Source: Streptomyces tsukubensis (GTDB lineage: Bacteria; Actinomycetota; Actinomycetes; Streptomycetales; Streptomycetaceae). From it: a stretch of 64,000 bases of DNA. The stretch covers positions 5,952,001 through 6,016,000 of the forward strand of contig NZ_CP045178.1 in the NCBI RefSeq assembly GCF_009296025.1, written 5' to 3'. The translations under genes and the position numbers were made by a program. This document shows positions 7,358-16,636 of the stretch, piece by piece (positions within the stretch are counted from its first letter, which is position 1; every line of letters begins with the position of its first letter). The notes below the pieces were generated by a model that worked only from the letters and a program-made list of their open reading frames with translations, did not search any database and was not told the DNA's origin.

Positions 7358-10126
7358 ATGGATCCGAAGAACCGGGGACCGGAAGAGCACGGCCAGGACA
7401 GTGCGTACGGCCAGGAGGACGAGGGCCAAAACGGTCCGGACGCGGCATTTGGTTCCGAGGCCGACGGCGCGGGTGCGTACAGTCGAGCACAACGATGGCA
7501 GGACCACGACAGCGGCCCGCGCGACGGCACGGGCCAGGACGAAGAGTACGGCCTCATGGACGACGAGTACGGCGGCGGACCGCGCCGCGGCCCCGACATC
7601 GGTCCCGGACGCTCCAGGCCCCGGCCCCCGCGCGATCCGATGACCCCCGACTACGGACAGCAGACGCCCGCGCTCGCGCGGACCTCACAGCTGGTCACCG
7701 GCGACTTCCTGCTGACCGTCAACCCCGTGGACGGCAGTGAGGTCGAACACTGCCCGCCCGGCGAACGCCCCGAGCGGCCCACCAGGCGAGGCCCCGCTGA
7801 GCGCGCGGAACTACGCCGAGCCGGCCGGCCTCCCGTACCGGCCGGCCCCGCGCCCGTCACCTGGCCGCTGCTGGAACGCGGCGAGGAGCGCGAGCGACTG
7901 GCCAGGCTGCTCGCCCGCGGCCGATCCGTACGGCTCACCGGGCCCGCGGGATCGGGGCGGACCGCCCTGCTGGACGAGGTCGCCGAGGAGAGCGACACGA
8001 TCGCCCCCGACGGAGTCGTGCGGCTCAGCGGGCGGGGCAGGACCCCCGGCGACCTGCTGTACGCCCTCTTCGCCGAGGTGTACGAGGCGCCGTTCCACCG
8101 GCCCGACCGCGCACTCCTGCTCGAACTGGTCCACGACATCGGCGCGGTCGTCGTCCTCGACGACCTGGAGTTCGGCGGCGCGGCCCTCGACGAGCTGCTC
8201 GACGCCACACCCGAGTGCGCCTTCCTCGTCGCGGCCACCCCCGACGTGGCCGCTCCCTCCGCGGACTCCCGCCTGGAAGAGGTCTTCCTCGGCGGTGTCG
8301 GACGGGGCGGCGGGCTCGAACTGCTGGAACGCGCCGTCGGCAGGCCCCTCGGTGACGAGGAGGCCAACTGGGCAGGTGACCTCTGGTTCGAGTCCGAGGG
8401 GCTGCCGCTGCGTTTCGTACAGGCGGGGGCCCTGCTGGTCCAGCGCGACCAGTTGCGCGCCGACCCCGGCGCCTTCGGCGACGACCCGGTGGATGTCGAC
8501 TACGACATGGACGGGACGCCCCAGCTTCCGCTGCCCACCGTCGGGGAGGGCGCTGCGCCCGCGCCCGTGCTCGCGGCCCGGCTCAGCGAGTCGGCCCGTG
8601 CCACGCTGCGCTTCGCCGTCGCGCTCGGCGGGGAGGTGCCGCACCAGGCGCACCTGCCCGCGCTCGTCGGTGACACCCACGCGGACGCGGCCCTGGCCGA
8701 GCTGGTGACAGCCGTCCTCGTCACCCCGGCCGGCGGGTCGTACCGGCTCGCCGCGGGCGTTCTCAACCAGTTGGAGAGCGCCGGATACACCGCGGACGTA
8801 CGGGAGTACGCGGAGACCGCGGCGCGCCACTACGCCTGGTGGGCCGGGCACCCCTCGGTCACCGCCGAGCGGGTCTGCGCCGAGGCGGACGCGGTGCTCG
8901 CCGCGCTCACCGCCTCCGTCGCCGCACGGACCCCCGCCCCGGACGGCACGGGCAGCGCCGCCGTCCTGCTGGCCCGCGCGGCGGCTCCGGCCTTCGCGGC
9001 CGGGCTGCTCTGGGGCGCCTGGGAGCGGTCGCTGCGCTCCGGTCAGGAGGCCGCCAGGATCGCGGGCGAGGTCGCCGAAGAAGCCTACTTCCACCACGAG
9101 TTGGGTGTTCTCGCGCTCTGCGAGGGACAGCTCGACCGGGCCAGGGCTGAGCTTGAGGCGTCCATCGGGCTGCGCGGGGCGCTCGCCGACAGGCGTGGCA
9201 CCGTCGCGGGACGCAGGGCCCTCGCGCTGGTCGCCGACCGTTCCGCGGGAGTGGACCAGGGTGGGCGTACGGCGGCGGGCGAGGAGGTCCCCGGCGCGGG
9301 CTACGAGGAGTCGGCCTCCCCGCCGGGTGGTGTGCCCGAAGCCTCCGTGCTGGTCGCGGGGTTGCCGGAACACCTCTCGCCCGAGCCGGAGACAGTGACC
9401 CGGCAGGCTTCGGCCACGGGGCCGATTCCACCAGGTCCGACAGGTCCGACAGGTCCGACAGGTCCGAGTGGGCCGCGCGCCGTCCTGACGGGAGCCCGGC
9501 GCAACCTGGTAGCGGCCGGCGCGGGCGCGCTGCTCGTGGCGGTCCTCGGCACCGTCGTGACACTCGGCGCCACCTCTGACAATGACGACGCCCCGGGTGA
9601 CCGCGTCAAGTCCGAGCAGTCGGCGAGCACGGACGACGGGGACAACGGACTGACCGCGGACCGTCCCGACCGGAGCGACTCCACGTCGGAGCCCGGCGAC
9701 GGCGTCACCGACCCGGGGGAGGACGGCGTGCTCGGCACCGCGGACGACCCGACGCCCAGCTCGGGCACTCCCTCGACCTCGGCCTCGACCGAGGACAGCG
9801 ACTCCCCCTCGGGCAGCCCGAGCGGCAAGCCGAGCGACGACGCGCCGGGCAAGCCGACGCACAAGCCGACCGACAGGCCGACGGACAAGCCCACCAAACC
9901 CACCAAGCCGCCGACCTCGGGGCCGGAGACACCGCCGACGTCAGAGGACCCGCCGACCGATCCCACGACCGACCCGCCCACCGATCCTCCGCCGACCTCC
10001 CCTGAGACGTCGGACTCGGCGAGCGGCGCCGCGCCGACGGTGCCGGCCGACGGCTCGGCATCGGCCACCAAGAGCGCCGCGCACGGCTCGGGGCGTCAGG
10101 GGTTCGACACGGCCACGCTGATCTGA
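7358..10126 (+). CDS. Large membrane-anchored P-loop protein with Pro/Thr-rich exterior tail
   Basis: 922 residues. Residues 1-170 are acidic, low-complexity. A STAND/AAA-like nucleotide-binding region follows with Walker A LTGPAGSGRTALL (about 193-205) and a Walker-B-like VVVLDDLEF (about 264). Residues 300-650 are alpha-helical and Ala-rich. One transmembrane helix lies near 716-738 (VAAGAGALLVAVLGTVVTLG), so the ATPase is cytoplasmic and the last 180 residues are outside: a Ser/Asp-rich segment with GEDGVLGTADD, then KPTDKP/PPTDP-type repeats suited to spanning the cell wall. ATG 7358 has GGGGGG 8 nt upstream. The architecture suggests signal transduction across the membrane; no specific function is known to me. 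A 9-bp repeat near 9434-9466 encodes PTGPTGPTGP. Confidence 0.8.
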   Translation: MDPKNRGPEEHGQDSAYGQEDEGQNGPDAAFGSEADGAGAYSRAQRWQDHDSGPRDGTGQDEEYGLMDDEYGGGPRRGPDIGPGRSRPRPPRDPMTPDYGQQTPALARTSQLVTGDFLLTVNPVDGSEVEHCPPGERPERPTRRGPAERAELRRAGRPPVPAGPAPVTWPLLERGEERERLARLLARGRSVRLTGPAGSGRTALLDEVAEESDTIAPDGVVRLSGRGRTPGDLLYALFAEVYEAPFHRPDRALLLELVHDIGAVVVLDDLEFGGAALDELLDATPECAFLVAATPDVAAPSADSRLEEVFLGGVGRGGGLELLERAVGRPLGDEEANWAGDLWFESEGLPLRFVQAGALLVQRDQLRADPGAFGDDPVDVDYDMDGTPQLPLPTVGEGAAPAPVLAARLSESARATLRFAVALGGEVPHQAHLPALVGDTHADAALAELVTAVLVTPAGGSYRLAAGVLNQLESAGYTADVREYAETAARHYAWWAGHPSVTAERVCAEADAVLAALTASVAARTPAPDGTGSAAVLLARAAAPAFAAGLLWGAWERSLRSGQEAARIAGEVAEEAYFHHELGVLALCEGQLDRARAELEASIGLRGALADRRGTVAGRRALALVADRSAGVDQGGRTAAGEEVPGAGYEESASPPGGVPEASVLVAGLPEHLSPEPETVTRQASATGPIPPGPTGPTGPTGPSGPRAVLTGARRNLVAAGAGALLVAVLGTVVTLGATSDNDDAPGDRVKSEQSASTDDGDNGLTADRPDRSDSTSEPGDGVTDPGEDGVLGTADDPTPSSGTPSTSASTEDSDSPSGSPSGKPSDDAPGKPTHKPTDRPTDKPTKPTKPPTSGPETPPTSEDPPTDPTTDPPTDPPPTSPETSDSASGAAPTVPADGSASATKSAAHGSGRQGFDTATLI

Positions 10127-10164
10127 CGCCGTGTCGCCCCGTCGCACGGGGCTGAGCGCACCAC

Positions 10165-10198
10165 GAGGGACCGGCTCCGGAAGGGCGGCCGGTCCCTC
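10165..10198 (+). terminator. Terminator-like hairpin after the P-loop protein gene
   Basis: Perfect 11-bp arms GAGGGACCGGC (10165-10175) and GCCGGTCCCTC (10188-10198) with a 12-nt loop, 39 nt after the stop codon. No T-tract, as is usual in Streptomyces. Confidence 0.7.
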
Positions 10199-10418
10199 CT
10201 CGCGTACGGCGGCACGTCGGTCCGCGGCGGGCTGACGGATGCGAGTGCGGGGTGGCGAAGTGCCCTCCGGTGGGCCACCGTTCGTGATCCAACACGACCT
10301 GAAGGTGGCTCCGGGTCGGGCCCCCGGTCCTCCGGCGATCCGGCACAGGGCCGAGGCGTCGGCGCTCCCGCGCCGCGCCGCTCGCCCGTGCGCGTTCCCA
10401 CGCGCCCCTCACGACAAA

Positions 10419-10455
10419 CGGCGAGTGCGGGATCCGGCCGGATCCACACTCGCCG
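10419..10455 (-). terminator. Terminator-like hairpin after nucS
   Basis: Arms CGGCGAGTG (10419-10427) and CACTCGCCG (10447-10455) enclose the palindrome GGATCCGGCCGGATCC, giving a near-continuous stem. It lies 31 nt beyond the nucS stop and faces the hairpin of the convergent gene. The 10199-10418 stretch between the two holds nothing recognisable. Confidence 0.65.
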
Positions 10456-10485
10456 CTGTCATATGCCTGAGTCTTCAAGGAGCCA

Positions 10486-11157
10486 TCAGAAGAGCCGGAG
10501 TTTGTCGTCCTCGATGCCACGCATGGCGTTGTAGTCAAGCACGGTGCACCCGATTCCGCGGTCCGTGGCCAGCACACGGGCCTGCGGTTTGATCTCCTGC
10601 GCCGCGAAGACGCCCCTCACCGGGGCGAGATGGGGATCGCGGTTCAGCAGCTCCAGATAGCGTGTGAGCTGCTCGACTCCGTCGATCTCGCCCCGCCGCT
10701 TGATCTCCACCGCGACCGTGGCACCTTCGGAGTCCCTGCACAGGATGTCGACGGGACCGATCGCCGTCGGGTACTCGCGGCGGATGAGGGTGTAGCCCTC
10801 ACCCAGTGTTTCGATGCGGTCGGCGAGCAATTCCTGGAGATGTGCCTCCACGCCGTCCTTGATGAGCCCCGGATCGACGCCCAGTTCGTGCGAGGAGTCG
10901 TGCAGGATCTCCTCCATCGTGATGATCAGTTTCTCCCCGCCCTTGTTCACGACGGTCCACACGGCGACGCCGTCCTCCGTTCCCTCCTTGAGGGTGCACG
11001 GGGGAGACATCCAGTTGAGGGGTTTGTAGGCCCGGTCGTCCGCGTGGATCGAGACGCTGCCGTCGGCCTTCACGAGGACGAGGCGCGGAGCCGATGGGAG
11101 ATGGGCGGTGAGGCGGCCCGCGTAGTCCACGGAGCATCGGGCGATGACAAGACGCAT
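10486..11157 (-). CDS. nucS: Endonuclease NucS (EndoMS), mismatch-specific
   Basis: 223 residues, the usual length. N-terminal DNA-binding beta domain ([30 protein letters not shown]) and C-terminal RecB-like nuclease with D137 in GPVDILC and the E151-x-K153 motif in [16 protein letters not shown]. In Actinobacteria lacking MutS/MutL, NucS cuts both strands at mismatches and limits mutation and homeologous recombination. The protein ends DDKLRLF, a short hydrophobic C-terminus fitting the sliding-clamp interaction described for the family. ATG 11157 is the start of conserved sequence. Corresponds from memory to SCO5388. Confidence 0.93.
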   Translation of the reverse strand: MRLVIARCSVDYAGRLTAHLPSAPRLVLVKADGSVSIHADDRAYKPLNWMSPPCTLKEGTEDGVAVWTVVNKGGEKLIITMEEILHDSSHELGVDPGLIKDGVEAHLQELLADRIETLGEGYTLIRREYPTAIGPVDILCRDSEGATVAVEIKRRGEIDGVEQLTRYLELLNRDPHLAPVRGVFAAQEIKPQARVLATDRGIGCTVLDYNAMRGIEDDKLRLF

Positions 11158-11368
11158 GGTCGGCAACGCTACTCGACCAACGGCGGTCCACGCGATTCGC
11201 CTCCTCCGGACCCCGTTCCGCGATGGCCGGTTGTGGACGCAATCTCCTGGTGCCCAGGGCGCGGACTGCTTACCGTGGACGCGCGAGGTCGCCGTGCGCG
11301 CACCCTGCGTTGGCGGACTCGCCCCAGTCCGAGGACCCCCGCTCCCCGGGGGTGCGAGAGGAGTACCC

Positions 11369-11761
11369 ATGTCGCTCGACGTCTCACCGGCACTGTTGGC
11401 ACAGGCCGAGCGAGGCGAGGTGGACGAAGCGGAATTCGTCGACTGCGTCCGGACCTCCCTGCCCTACGCATGGCAGATGATCAGCTCCCTGGTTCTGCAA
11501 CTGAAGGTCGACGGCGGAGAGTTCGCCGACAACCAGACACCGCCGCCGGACGAGCACGCACGGGGCCAGCTCCTGCGCGCGCTCGCCAGTGACGCCATCC
11601 GCGGCGCCCTCCAGCGCCACTTCGGTGTACGCCTCGCCTTCCAGAACTGCCACCGTGTGGCGGTCTTCCCGCAGGACCCGGGGGTCGACGAGCGGCTGGC
11701 CCGCTTCACCTCGATACGGGGCCAACTGCTCAACCAGTCACCCGAACTCAGGGACTGCTGA
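11369..11761 (+). CDS. Conserved actinobacterial protein, SCO5389-like
   Basis: 130 residues, no membrane segment or signal peptide. Starts [20 protein letters not shown] and contains a helical [16 protein letters not shown] segment and a conserved [17 protein letters not shown] stretch. Strong ribosome site GAGAGGAG 5 nt before ATG. It is divergent from nucS, 211 bp away. Widely conserved in Streptomyces by recollection; function unknown. Confidence 0.8.
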   Translation: MSLDVSPALLAQAERGEVDEAEFVDCVRTSLPYAWQMISSLVLQLKVDGGEFADNQTPPPDEHARGQLLRALASDAIRGALQRHFGVRLAFQNCHRVAVFPQDPGVDERLARFTSIRGQLLNQSPELRDC

Positions 11762-11768
11762 GGCGCGT

Positions 11769-11874
11769 GCTGCCGCTCCCGTACGTGGGAGGCGCGCACA
11801 GCGCCGGAGCGGCAGCGCCCGCGCCCCCGTCCCCTCGTGGAGCCCCGGTTCCCCGCCGGTCTGCGGGCCGGGGC
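11769..11874. terminator. Convergent-gene terminator region
   Basis: Between the convergent genes ending at 11761 and 11877 are two inverted repeats: GCTGCCGCTCC (11769-11779) with GGAGCGGCAGC (11806-11816), and GCCCCGG (11842-11848) with CCGGGGC (11868-11874). Each sits just past one of the two stop codons. Confidence 0.55.
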
Positions 11875-11876
11875 GT

Positions 11877-12905
11877 TCACCCGAGCCGGGGGAGCACCTC
11901 CGAGCCCAGCCGCCGGACGTTCTCCTCGGTCGCCGTGAGGTCGCCCGACCCCTCCACCAGTAACGCGAACCTGGTGATGCCGGTCCGCTCCGATGTCGCC
12001 GCGAGCCGGTCCGCGCACTGCCCGGGGGTCCCGACCGGGTGAATTCCGCAGAGCATCTCCGTGTACGCGACGGGGTCACGCATCGTGCGTTTCCTGCCGT
12101 CCACCGTCACATGGGCGTCGAGGCCCTGCTTGAACCAGCCCGGCATCGCCTTCTTCAAGGTCTCGGCCGCCCTCGGCCCGCTGTCGTCGACCTGCACCAC
12201 ACCGGCGGAGACGTGGTCCGCGACCGCCACCTCTTCCGCCGACCGCCCTGCGGCCAGGGCCTCGCGCCGCCAGAGGGCCACCATGCCCGCCTTCTCCTCG
12301 TCCGGCTGGTGCATGCCGAGCAGCATCGGCAGCCCACGCAGCGCGGCCCTGCGCACTCCGGCGGGTGTGGTGACGGCGATCACCACCTCGGGCCCCTCGG
12401 GCTCGCCCAGCGTCTCGGCCGCCGGCGGCACCACGGCCACCTCGCGGAAGTGGTAACGCTCGCCCTCCGCCGACACCCGGGACTCGCGCAGCCACCTCAG
12501 CAGCAGATCGAGCGCCTCGGGAAAGCCCTGCTCATAGGCGTGCAGCCCGGCGCCGAATACCTCCAGATCGACCCAGGGGCCGCCGCGCCCCACCCCCAGG
12601 GAGAAACGGCCGCCCGAGGTGAGGTGCAGCAGCGCGGCCTGCTCGCCCAGCGCCACCGGATGGGCCGTCGGCAGCACACTGACGGCGGTGCCGACCCGGA
12701 TGCGCCGGGTCCGCCCCAGGAGCAGCGCGGCGAGCGTCACGGCGGAAGGGCAGGTCCCGTAGGGGACGAAGTGGTGCTCGGCCAGCCAGACGGTGTCGAG
12801 CCCCGACTCCTCGGCGACCTCGGCCGAGCGCACCGCCCGGTGGAGCGCTTCCCCCGTGCCCTGTCCTGGATAGCGGCCGGCCAGCACAAAACTACCTACA
12901 CGCAT
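11877..12905 (-). CDS. LLM-class flavin-dependent oxidoreductase
   Basis: 342 residues with the bacterial luciferase-like TIM barrel: MRVGSFVLAGRYPGQG, DTVWLAEHHFVPYG (typical AEHHF motif), GTAVSVLPTAHPVALGEQ, LTSGGRFSLGVGRGG and the C-terminal GTPGQCADRL. Such enzymes use reduced FMN or F420; the substrate cannot be read from sequence. ATG 12905 has GGAGG 8-9 nt upstream. Transcribed divergently from the small gene at 13113. Confidence 0.85.
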   Translation of the reverse strand: MRVGSFVLAGRYPGQGTGEALHRAVRSAEVAEESGLDTVWLAEHHFVPYGTCPSAVTLAALLLGRTRRIRVGTAVSVLPTAHPVALGEQAALLHLTSGGRFSLGVGRGGPWVDLEVFGAGLHAYEQGFPEALDLLLRWLRESRVSAEGERYHFREVAVVPPAAETLGEPEGPEVVIAVTTPAGVRRAALRGLPMLLGMHQPDEEKAGMVALWRREALAAGRSAEEVAVADHVSAGVVQVDDSGPRAAETLKKAMPGWFKQGLDAHVTVDGRKRTMRDPVAYTEMLCGIHPVGTPGQCADRLAATSERTGITRFALLVEGSGDLTATEENVRRLGSEVLPRLG

Positions 12906-13112
12906 CGAACTGCTGCCTCCTTGACGCCGACGCGGCCCTCCCCCATCGGCAACAACGTCTGACACGTGCCAAAGGCACGGCCTGGCGGGAGGATTGCAGG
13001 ATTGTCCGGAGAATGGGCCGACCGCGTCGGCGGCGGAGGGGACCGGTGGGCCCCACTGATCCGCGTAGGCTGGTTGGGACCTTTTTGCCGTGTACAGCCT
13101 GCGAGGTGTGCC

Positions 13113-13442
13113 GTGTCCCCGCGCCGAAACCGTCCGAAGGCGGCAGGACAGCCAGCCGATCGCCCCGGCGGCGACGCCGGGGACCGGTACGGCCTTCAGC
13201 GGACCGAGACCTGGCAGGGAGAGGAGTGGAGCGTGCGCCATGTGGCGGGCGCGGCCTCGGCGGGCAAGCGTTACCGCTGCCCCGGCTGCGACCAGGAGAT
13301 CCCCTCCGGAGTCCCGCACGTGGTGGCCTGGTCCGAGTACACCGGGGTCGAGGACCGCAGACACTGGCACAAGGCGTGCTGGAACGCGAAGGACCGCCGC
13401 ACCTCCCGGGTGCAGCGGTCCCGCAACGCGCCTCGTTACTGA
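13113..13442 (+). CDS. Small conserved protein with zinc-ribbon-like cysteines
   Basis: 109 residues from GTG 13113. The N-terminal 45 residues are basic and disordered; the conserved core is YRCPGCDQEIPSGVPHVV followed by a Trp/His-rich segment ending HWHKACW, i.e. a CxxC plus H/C pair that could bind zinc, then a basic tail. Similar proteins are labelled ATP/GTP-binding in Streptomyces annotations, but no P-loop is visible here. Confidence 0.7.
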   Translation: MSPRRNRPKAAGQPADRPGGDAGDRYGLQRTETWQGEEWSVRHVAGAASAGKRYRCPGCDQEIPSGVPHVVAWSEYTGVEDRRHWHKACWNAKDRRTSRVQRSRNAPRY

Positions 13443-13537
13443 CGATCCCCATCGACGTCTCTACGGACGGGCCCCTGCCGAGGCCCCCACGGTGTCTCCA
13501 CGGACGCCCCACCGAGGCCCCCATCGCGGTGTCCCCA

Positions 13538-13563
13538 CGAATGCCCCCACCGAATGCCCCCAC
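13538..13563. repeat. 13-bp tandem repeat
   Basis: CGAATGCCCCCAC occurs twice in tandem between the small gene at 13113 and the convergent permease gene; the flanking DNA is also cytosine-run rich. Confidence 0.6.
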
Positions 13564-13605
13564 CGGTGTCCCACTCGGTGGCGCCCCCGTACCCCCGCCC
13601 CCGCG

Positions 13606-14433
13606 TCACACGTCCCGGCGCTCCAGCAGGAGGAACGCCCCCGCCACGGCCACCACCGTGATACCGACGAGCAGCAGGAGCTGTGGGGCGCCGCCGCTTC
13701 CGTCGCCGAGACCGAACTGCTTCGCCAGTGAGGTCGGCGCGTTGTACTCGACCAGCTTCTCGGCGAGCGGCCTGGTGAAGTCGGTACCCGTCAGGAACGC
13801 GGGCAGTACGGCGGGTACGAGTACGGCGCCGAGCATCGTGGTGATCGCCCCCGCCGAGTGGCGCAGCATCGACCCGACCGCCAGCGAGACCACACCGAGC
13901 AGCGACACATAGAGCGCCCCGCTGAGCACCGTGCTGCCCCACGGCTCGCCCGTGTCGGCGTGCAGCGTCGAGGTGAAGAGCCCCACCACGGTGATGGAGA
14001 AGGCGGTGGCGACGAAGGAGATCACGAAGAAGAGCAGGAACTTCGCCGTCAGCACCCGGTGGCGCTGCGGGGCCGCCGTGAAGGTCGTACGGATCAAGCC
14101 CGTGCCGTACTCGGAGGTGACGATGAGGACGCCAAGCGCGATCAGGCAGATCTGCCCGAGGACGAGACCGAGGAAGGCGGGGAGGGTGTACGGGACACGG
14201 TCGTACTCGGCGTCGGAGGACAGCGCGGCCATGCCCATCCCGATCCCCACGACGAGTACGAAGAAGACGCCGAGCGTCCACACCGTGGAGCGCACCGAGC
14301 GGATCTTCGTCCACTCGGAGGCGAGCGCGTGGCGGAGGTTGGCCGGGGTGACCGGGATCGGTGAGGTGTACCCGCCGGGTGCGCCCCGCTGCCCGTGGGG
14401 GGCGTACGGCTGCTGCTGCGGCGGGGTACTCAT
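13606..14433 (-). CDS. ABC-2 type permease of exporter pair 2
   Basis: 275 residues. A Pro/Gln-rich N-terminal tail of about 30 residues precedes LRHALASEWTKIRSVRSTVW, the motif typical of this permease group, then six membrane segments ending in the LLLLVGITVVAVAGAFLLLE region. ATG overlaps the stop of the upstream ATPase gene (ATGA), so the two are translationally coupled. Substrate unknown. Confidence 0.88.
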   Translation of the reverse strand: MSTPPQQQPYAPHGQRGAPGGYTSPIPVTPANLRHALASEWTKIRSVRSTVWTLGVFFVLVVGIGMGMAALSSDAEYDRVPYTLPAFLGLVLGQICLIALGVLIVTSEYGTGLIRTTFTAAPQRHRVLTAKFLLFFVISFVATAFSITVVGLFTSTLHADTGEPWGSTVLSGALYVSLLGVVSLAVGSMLRHSAGAITTMLGAVLVPAVLPAFLTGTDFTRPLAEKLVEYNAPTSLAKQFGLGDGSGGAPQLLLLVGITVVAVAGAFLLLERRDV

Positions 14434-15662
14434 CGGGGGTCCTCGCTGTCGGGCCGGTGCGCCGGGCCAGGGGGGAGGGGAGGCGCGGCCTGCTTGGCGT
14501 ACGGGTCGGGTGCGTCCGCCGGGGCGGGCGGGTCTCCCGCGGGCGTCTGCGGGGCCGGGGGGCCCGCGGGGGAGCGCGGCGCCCGCCGGCGCGGCCCCGG
14601 GCCCTGAGCGGAGCCGTACGGGGCGCGGCCGGGGGCGGGCGGCGGCGCGTACCAGCCCGGCTGGCCGGCGCCGGGCGTGGGCACCGCCTGCCGCTGCGGG
14701 AGGGAGCCCTCGGGCTCCTCGGGCCGCAGCCCTGACCGCTCGTCCTCGGTGGAGCGGAAGTCGACCGCGCTCTGCGTCATCCGCATGTACGCCTCCTCCA
14801 GCGAGGCCTGGTGCGGCGAGAGCTCCCACAACCGCAGCCCCGCCTCATGGGCCAGGTCGCTGACGCGGGGCAGTGGCAGCCCCGTCACCCGCAGCCCGCC
14901 GTCCGGCTCGGGCAGGACCTGCCCGCCGGCCCCGGTCAGTACGGTGGTCAGCTTCTCGCGCTGCGCGGGTTCCGTGTCGGGCGTACGCACCCGCGCGAAG
15001 TCCGCGGAGTTGTGCGAGATGAACTCCTGCACGCTCATGTCGGAGAGCAGCCGGCCCCGGCCGATCACGATGAGGTGGTCGGCGGTCAGCGCCATCTCGC
15101 TCATCAGGTGCGAGGAGACGAAGACCGTGCGGCCCTCCGCGGCGAGCGTCTTCATCAGATTGCGGACCCAGAGGATGCCCTCGGGGTCGAGGCCGTTGAC
15201 CGGTTCGTCGAAGAGGAGCACCGGCGGATCGCCGAGCAGGGCCGCGGCGATCCCGAGCCGCTGGCCCATGCCGAGGGAGAAGCCCCTCGACCGTTTGCGT
15301 GCCACGTCCTGGAGCCCGACGACACCGAGCACCTCGTCGACCCTGCGGGCCGGGATGCCGGAGAGCTGGGCCAGCGAGAGCAGATGGTTGCGTGCGCTGC
15401 GGCCGCCGTGCACGGCCTTGGCGTCGAGGAGCGCGCCTACCTGTCTGGGCGCGTTCGGAACCTTCCTGTACGGGGCGCCGCCGATGGTGACATGGCCCGC
15501 GGTGGGCCGGTCGAGGCCGAGGATCATGCGCATCGTCGTGGACTTGCCCGAACCGTTGGGCCCGAGGAATCCGGTGACGGTGCCGGGGCGCACCTGGAAG
15601 GAGAGGTCGTGCACGGCCGTCTTCTCGCCGTAGCGCTTGGTCAGGCCGACTGCCTCGATCAT
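14430..15662 (-). CDS. ABC transporter ATP-binding protein with Pro-rich tail, pair 2
   Basis: 410 residues. Walker A GPNGSGKST near residue 39, signature FSLGMGQRLGIAAALLG, Walker B VLLFDEPVNGLDPEG, switch His in VSSHLMSEM. The ATPase core ends near residue 305; the remaining 100 residues are a Pro/Gly/Ala tail (PPPAPGRAPYG and similar) not found in typical family members. Coupled by ATGA overlap to the permease gene downstream. Confidence 0.9.
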   Translation of the reverse strand: MIEAVGLTKRYGEKTAVHDLSFQVRPGTVTGFLGPNGSGKSTTMRMILGLDRPTAGHVTIGGAPYRKVPNAPRQVGALLDAKAVHGGRSARNHLLSLAQLSGIPARRVDEVLGVVGLQDVARKRSRGFSLGMGQRLGIAAALLGDPPVLLFDEPVNGLDPEGILWVRNLMKTLAAEGRTVFVSSHLMSEMALTADHLIVIGRGRLLSDMSVQEFISHNSADFARVRTPDTEPAQREKLTTVLTGAGGQVLPEPDGGLRVTGLPLPRVSDLAHEAGLRLWELSPHQASLEEAYMRMTQSAVDFRSTEDERSGLRPEEPEGSLPQRQAVPTPGAGQPGWYAPPPAPGRAPYGSAQGPGPRRRAPRSPAGPPAPQTPAGDPPAPADAPDPYAKQAAPPLPPGPAHRPDSEDPR

Positions 15663-15786
15663 TCACCGCACCCATCGACTGGTTCAGGTCGTGAGGGCGC
15701 AGGCCCCCATAAGGGTTAGGAGGGTATCCAGGTGCTGACGGTTCCCGCCAAAACGGGGGGTGGACGCCAGGACCCCGCGGACAGTG

Positions 15787-15850
15787 GCTCGGGCCCGCAC
15801 ACAGCCGCTCGGGCTTAGAGCGCCCGCCGTGGCGGGGTGCGGGCCCGAGC
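15787..15850 (-). terminator. Terminator-like hairpin between exporter pairs
   Basis: Perfect 14-bp arms GCTCGGGCCCGCAC (15787-15800) and GTGCGGGCCCGAGC (15837-15850) begin 12 nt past the stop of the upstream permease gene, separating the two ATPase-permease units. Confidence 0.7.
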
Positions 15851-15862
15851 GGCGGCGACAGC

Positions 15863-16633
15863 TCAGGCGTCGCGCTTCCTGAGGAGGACGTATCCGACGA
15901 TCAGCGCGAGTACCACCCAGATGACCATGATCCCGAGCCCGCCCCACGGCCCGTAGGGCGCGTCGTCGTCGAGCGGCGCGACCACCTGCGTGATCTTGCT
16001 GCCCGCCTGGTCGGGGAGGTACTGGCCGACCTTCTTGGTCGCGGAGACGTTCCCGAGGATGTTGGAGATCAGGAAGAAGAACGGCATCAGGATGCCCAGG
16101 GACAGCATCGGGCTGCGCAGGATCGCGGCGATCCCCATGGAGAACATCGCGATCAGCGTCATGTACAGCGCGGCGCCGATGACCGCCCGCAGCACTCCGG
16201 GGTCACCGATGGCGGCGCTGTGGTCGCCGAGCGCGGCCTGCCCGAGGAAGAAGGAGGCGAAGGCGGTCACGAGAGAGACCACGAAGGCCAGCACGGTCGC
16301 GACGAGCACCTTGCACACGAAGAACGTGGCGCGCTGGGGGACGGCGGCGAGGGAGACGCGGATCATGCCGGTGCTGTACTCGTTCGACACGACGAGCACC
16401 CCGAAGACGATCATCGCGAGCTGGCCGAGGTACATCCCGGCGAAGCCGGTGTTGGTGGGGTCGAACCTGAGCTGGTCGCCCTTGCTCATCGAGTCGTAGT
16501 CGTTGTTGGTCAGGATCGAGATCAGCAGCCCGAGCGCGACGGTGACGAAGAGCGCGAGACCCAGTGTCCAGACGGTGGAGTGGACGGACCGGATCTTGGT
16601 CCACTCCGAGCGCAGTACCTTTGTGCCCGCCAC
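15863..16633 (-). CDS. ABC-2 type permease of exporter pair 1
   Basis: 256 residues from GTG 16633: MAGTKVLRSEWTKIRSVHST then six membrane segments, ending LALIVGYVLLRKRDA. It closely resembles the permease at 13606 (shared SEWTKIRSV start and an EY-STGMIR/EYGTGLIR loop), consistent with duplication of the pair. It begins 3 nt after its ATPase stop. Confidence 0.9.
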   Translation of the reverse strand: MAGTKVLRSEWTKIRSVHSTVWTLGLALFVTVALGLLISILTNNDYDSMSKGDQLRFDPTNTGFAGMYLGQLAMIVFGVLVVSNEYSTGMIRVSLAAVPQRATFFVCKVLVATVLAFVVSLVTAFASFFLGQAALGDHSAAIGDPGVLRAVIGAALYMTLIAMFSMGIAAILRSPMLSLGILMPFFFLISNILGNVSATKKVGQYLPDQAGSKITQVVAPLDDDAPYGPWGGLGIMVIWVVLALIVGYVLLRKRDA

Positions 16634-16636
16634 GGC

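Noticed and set aside
7811..9862. A 683-residue minus-strand frame opposite the P-loop protein gene
   Set aside because: Translation is Arg/Gly/Val low-complexity with no motif; the plus strand has Walker A, a membrane helix and a good ribosome site.
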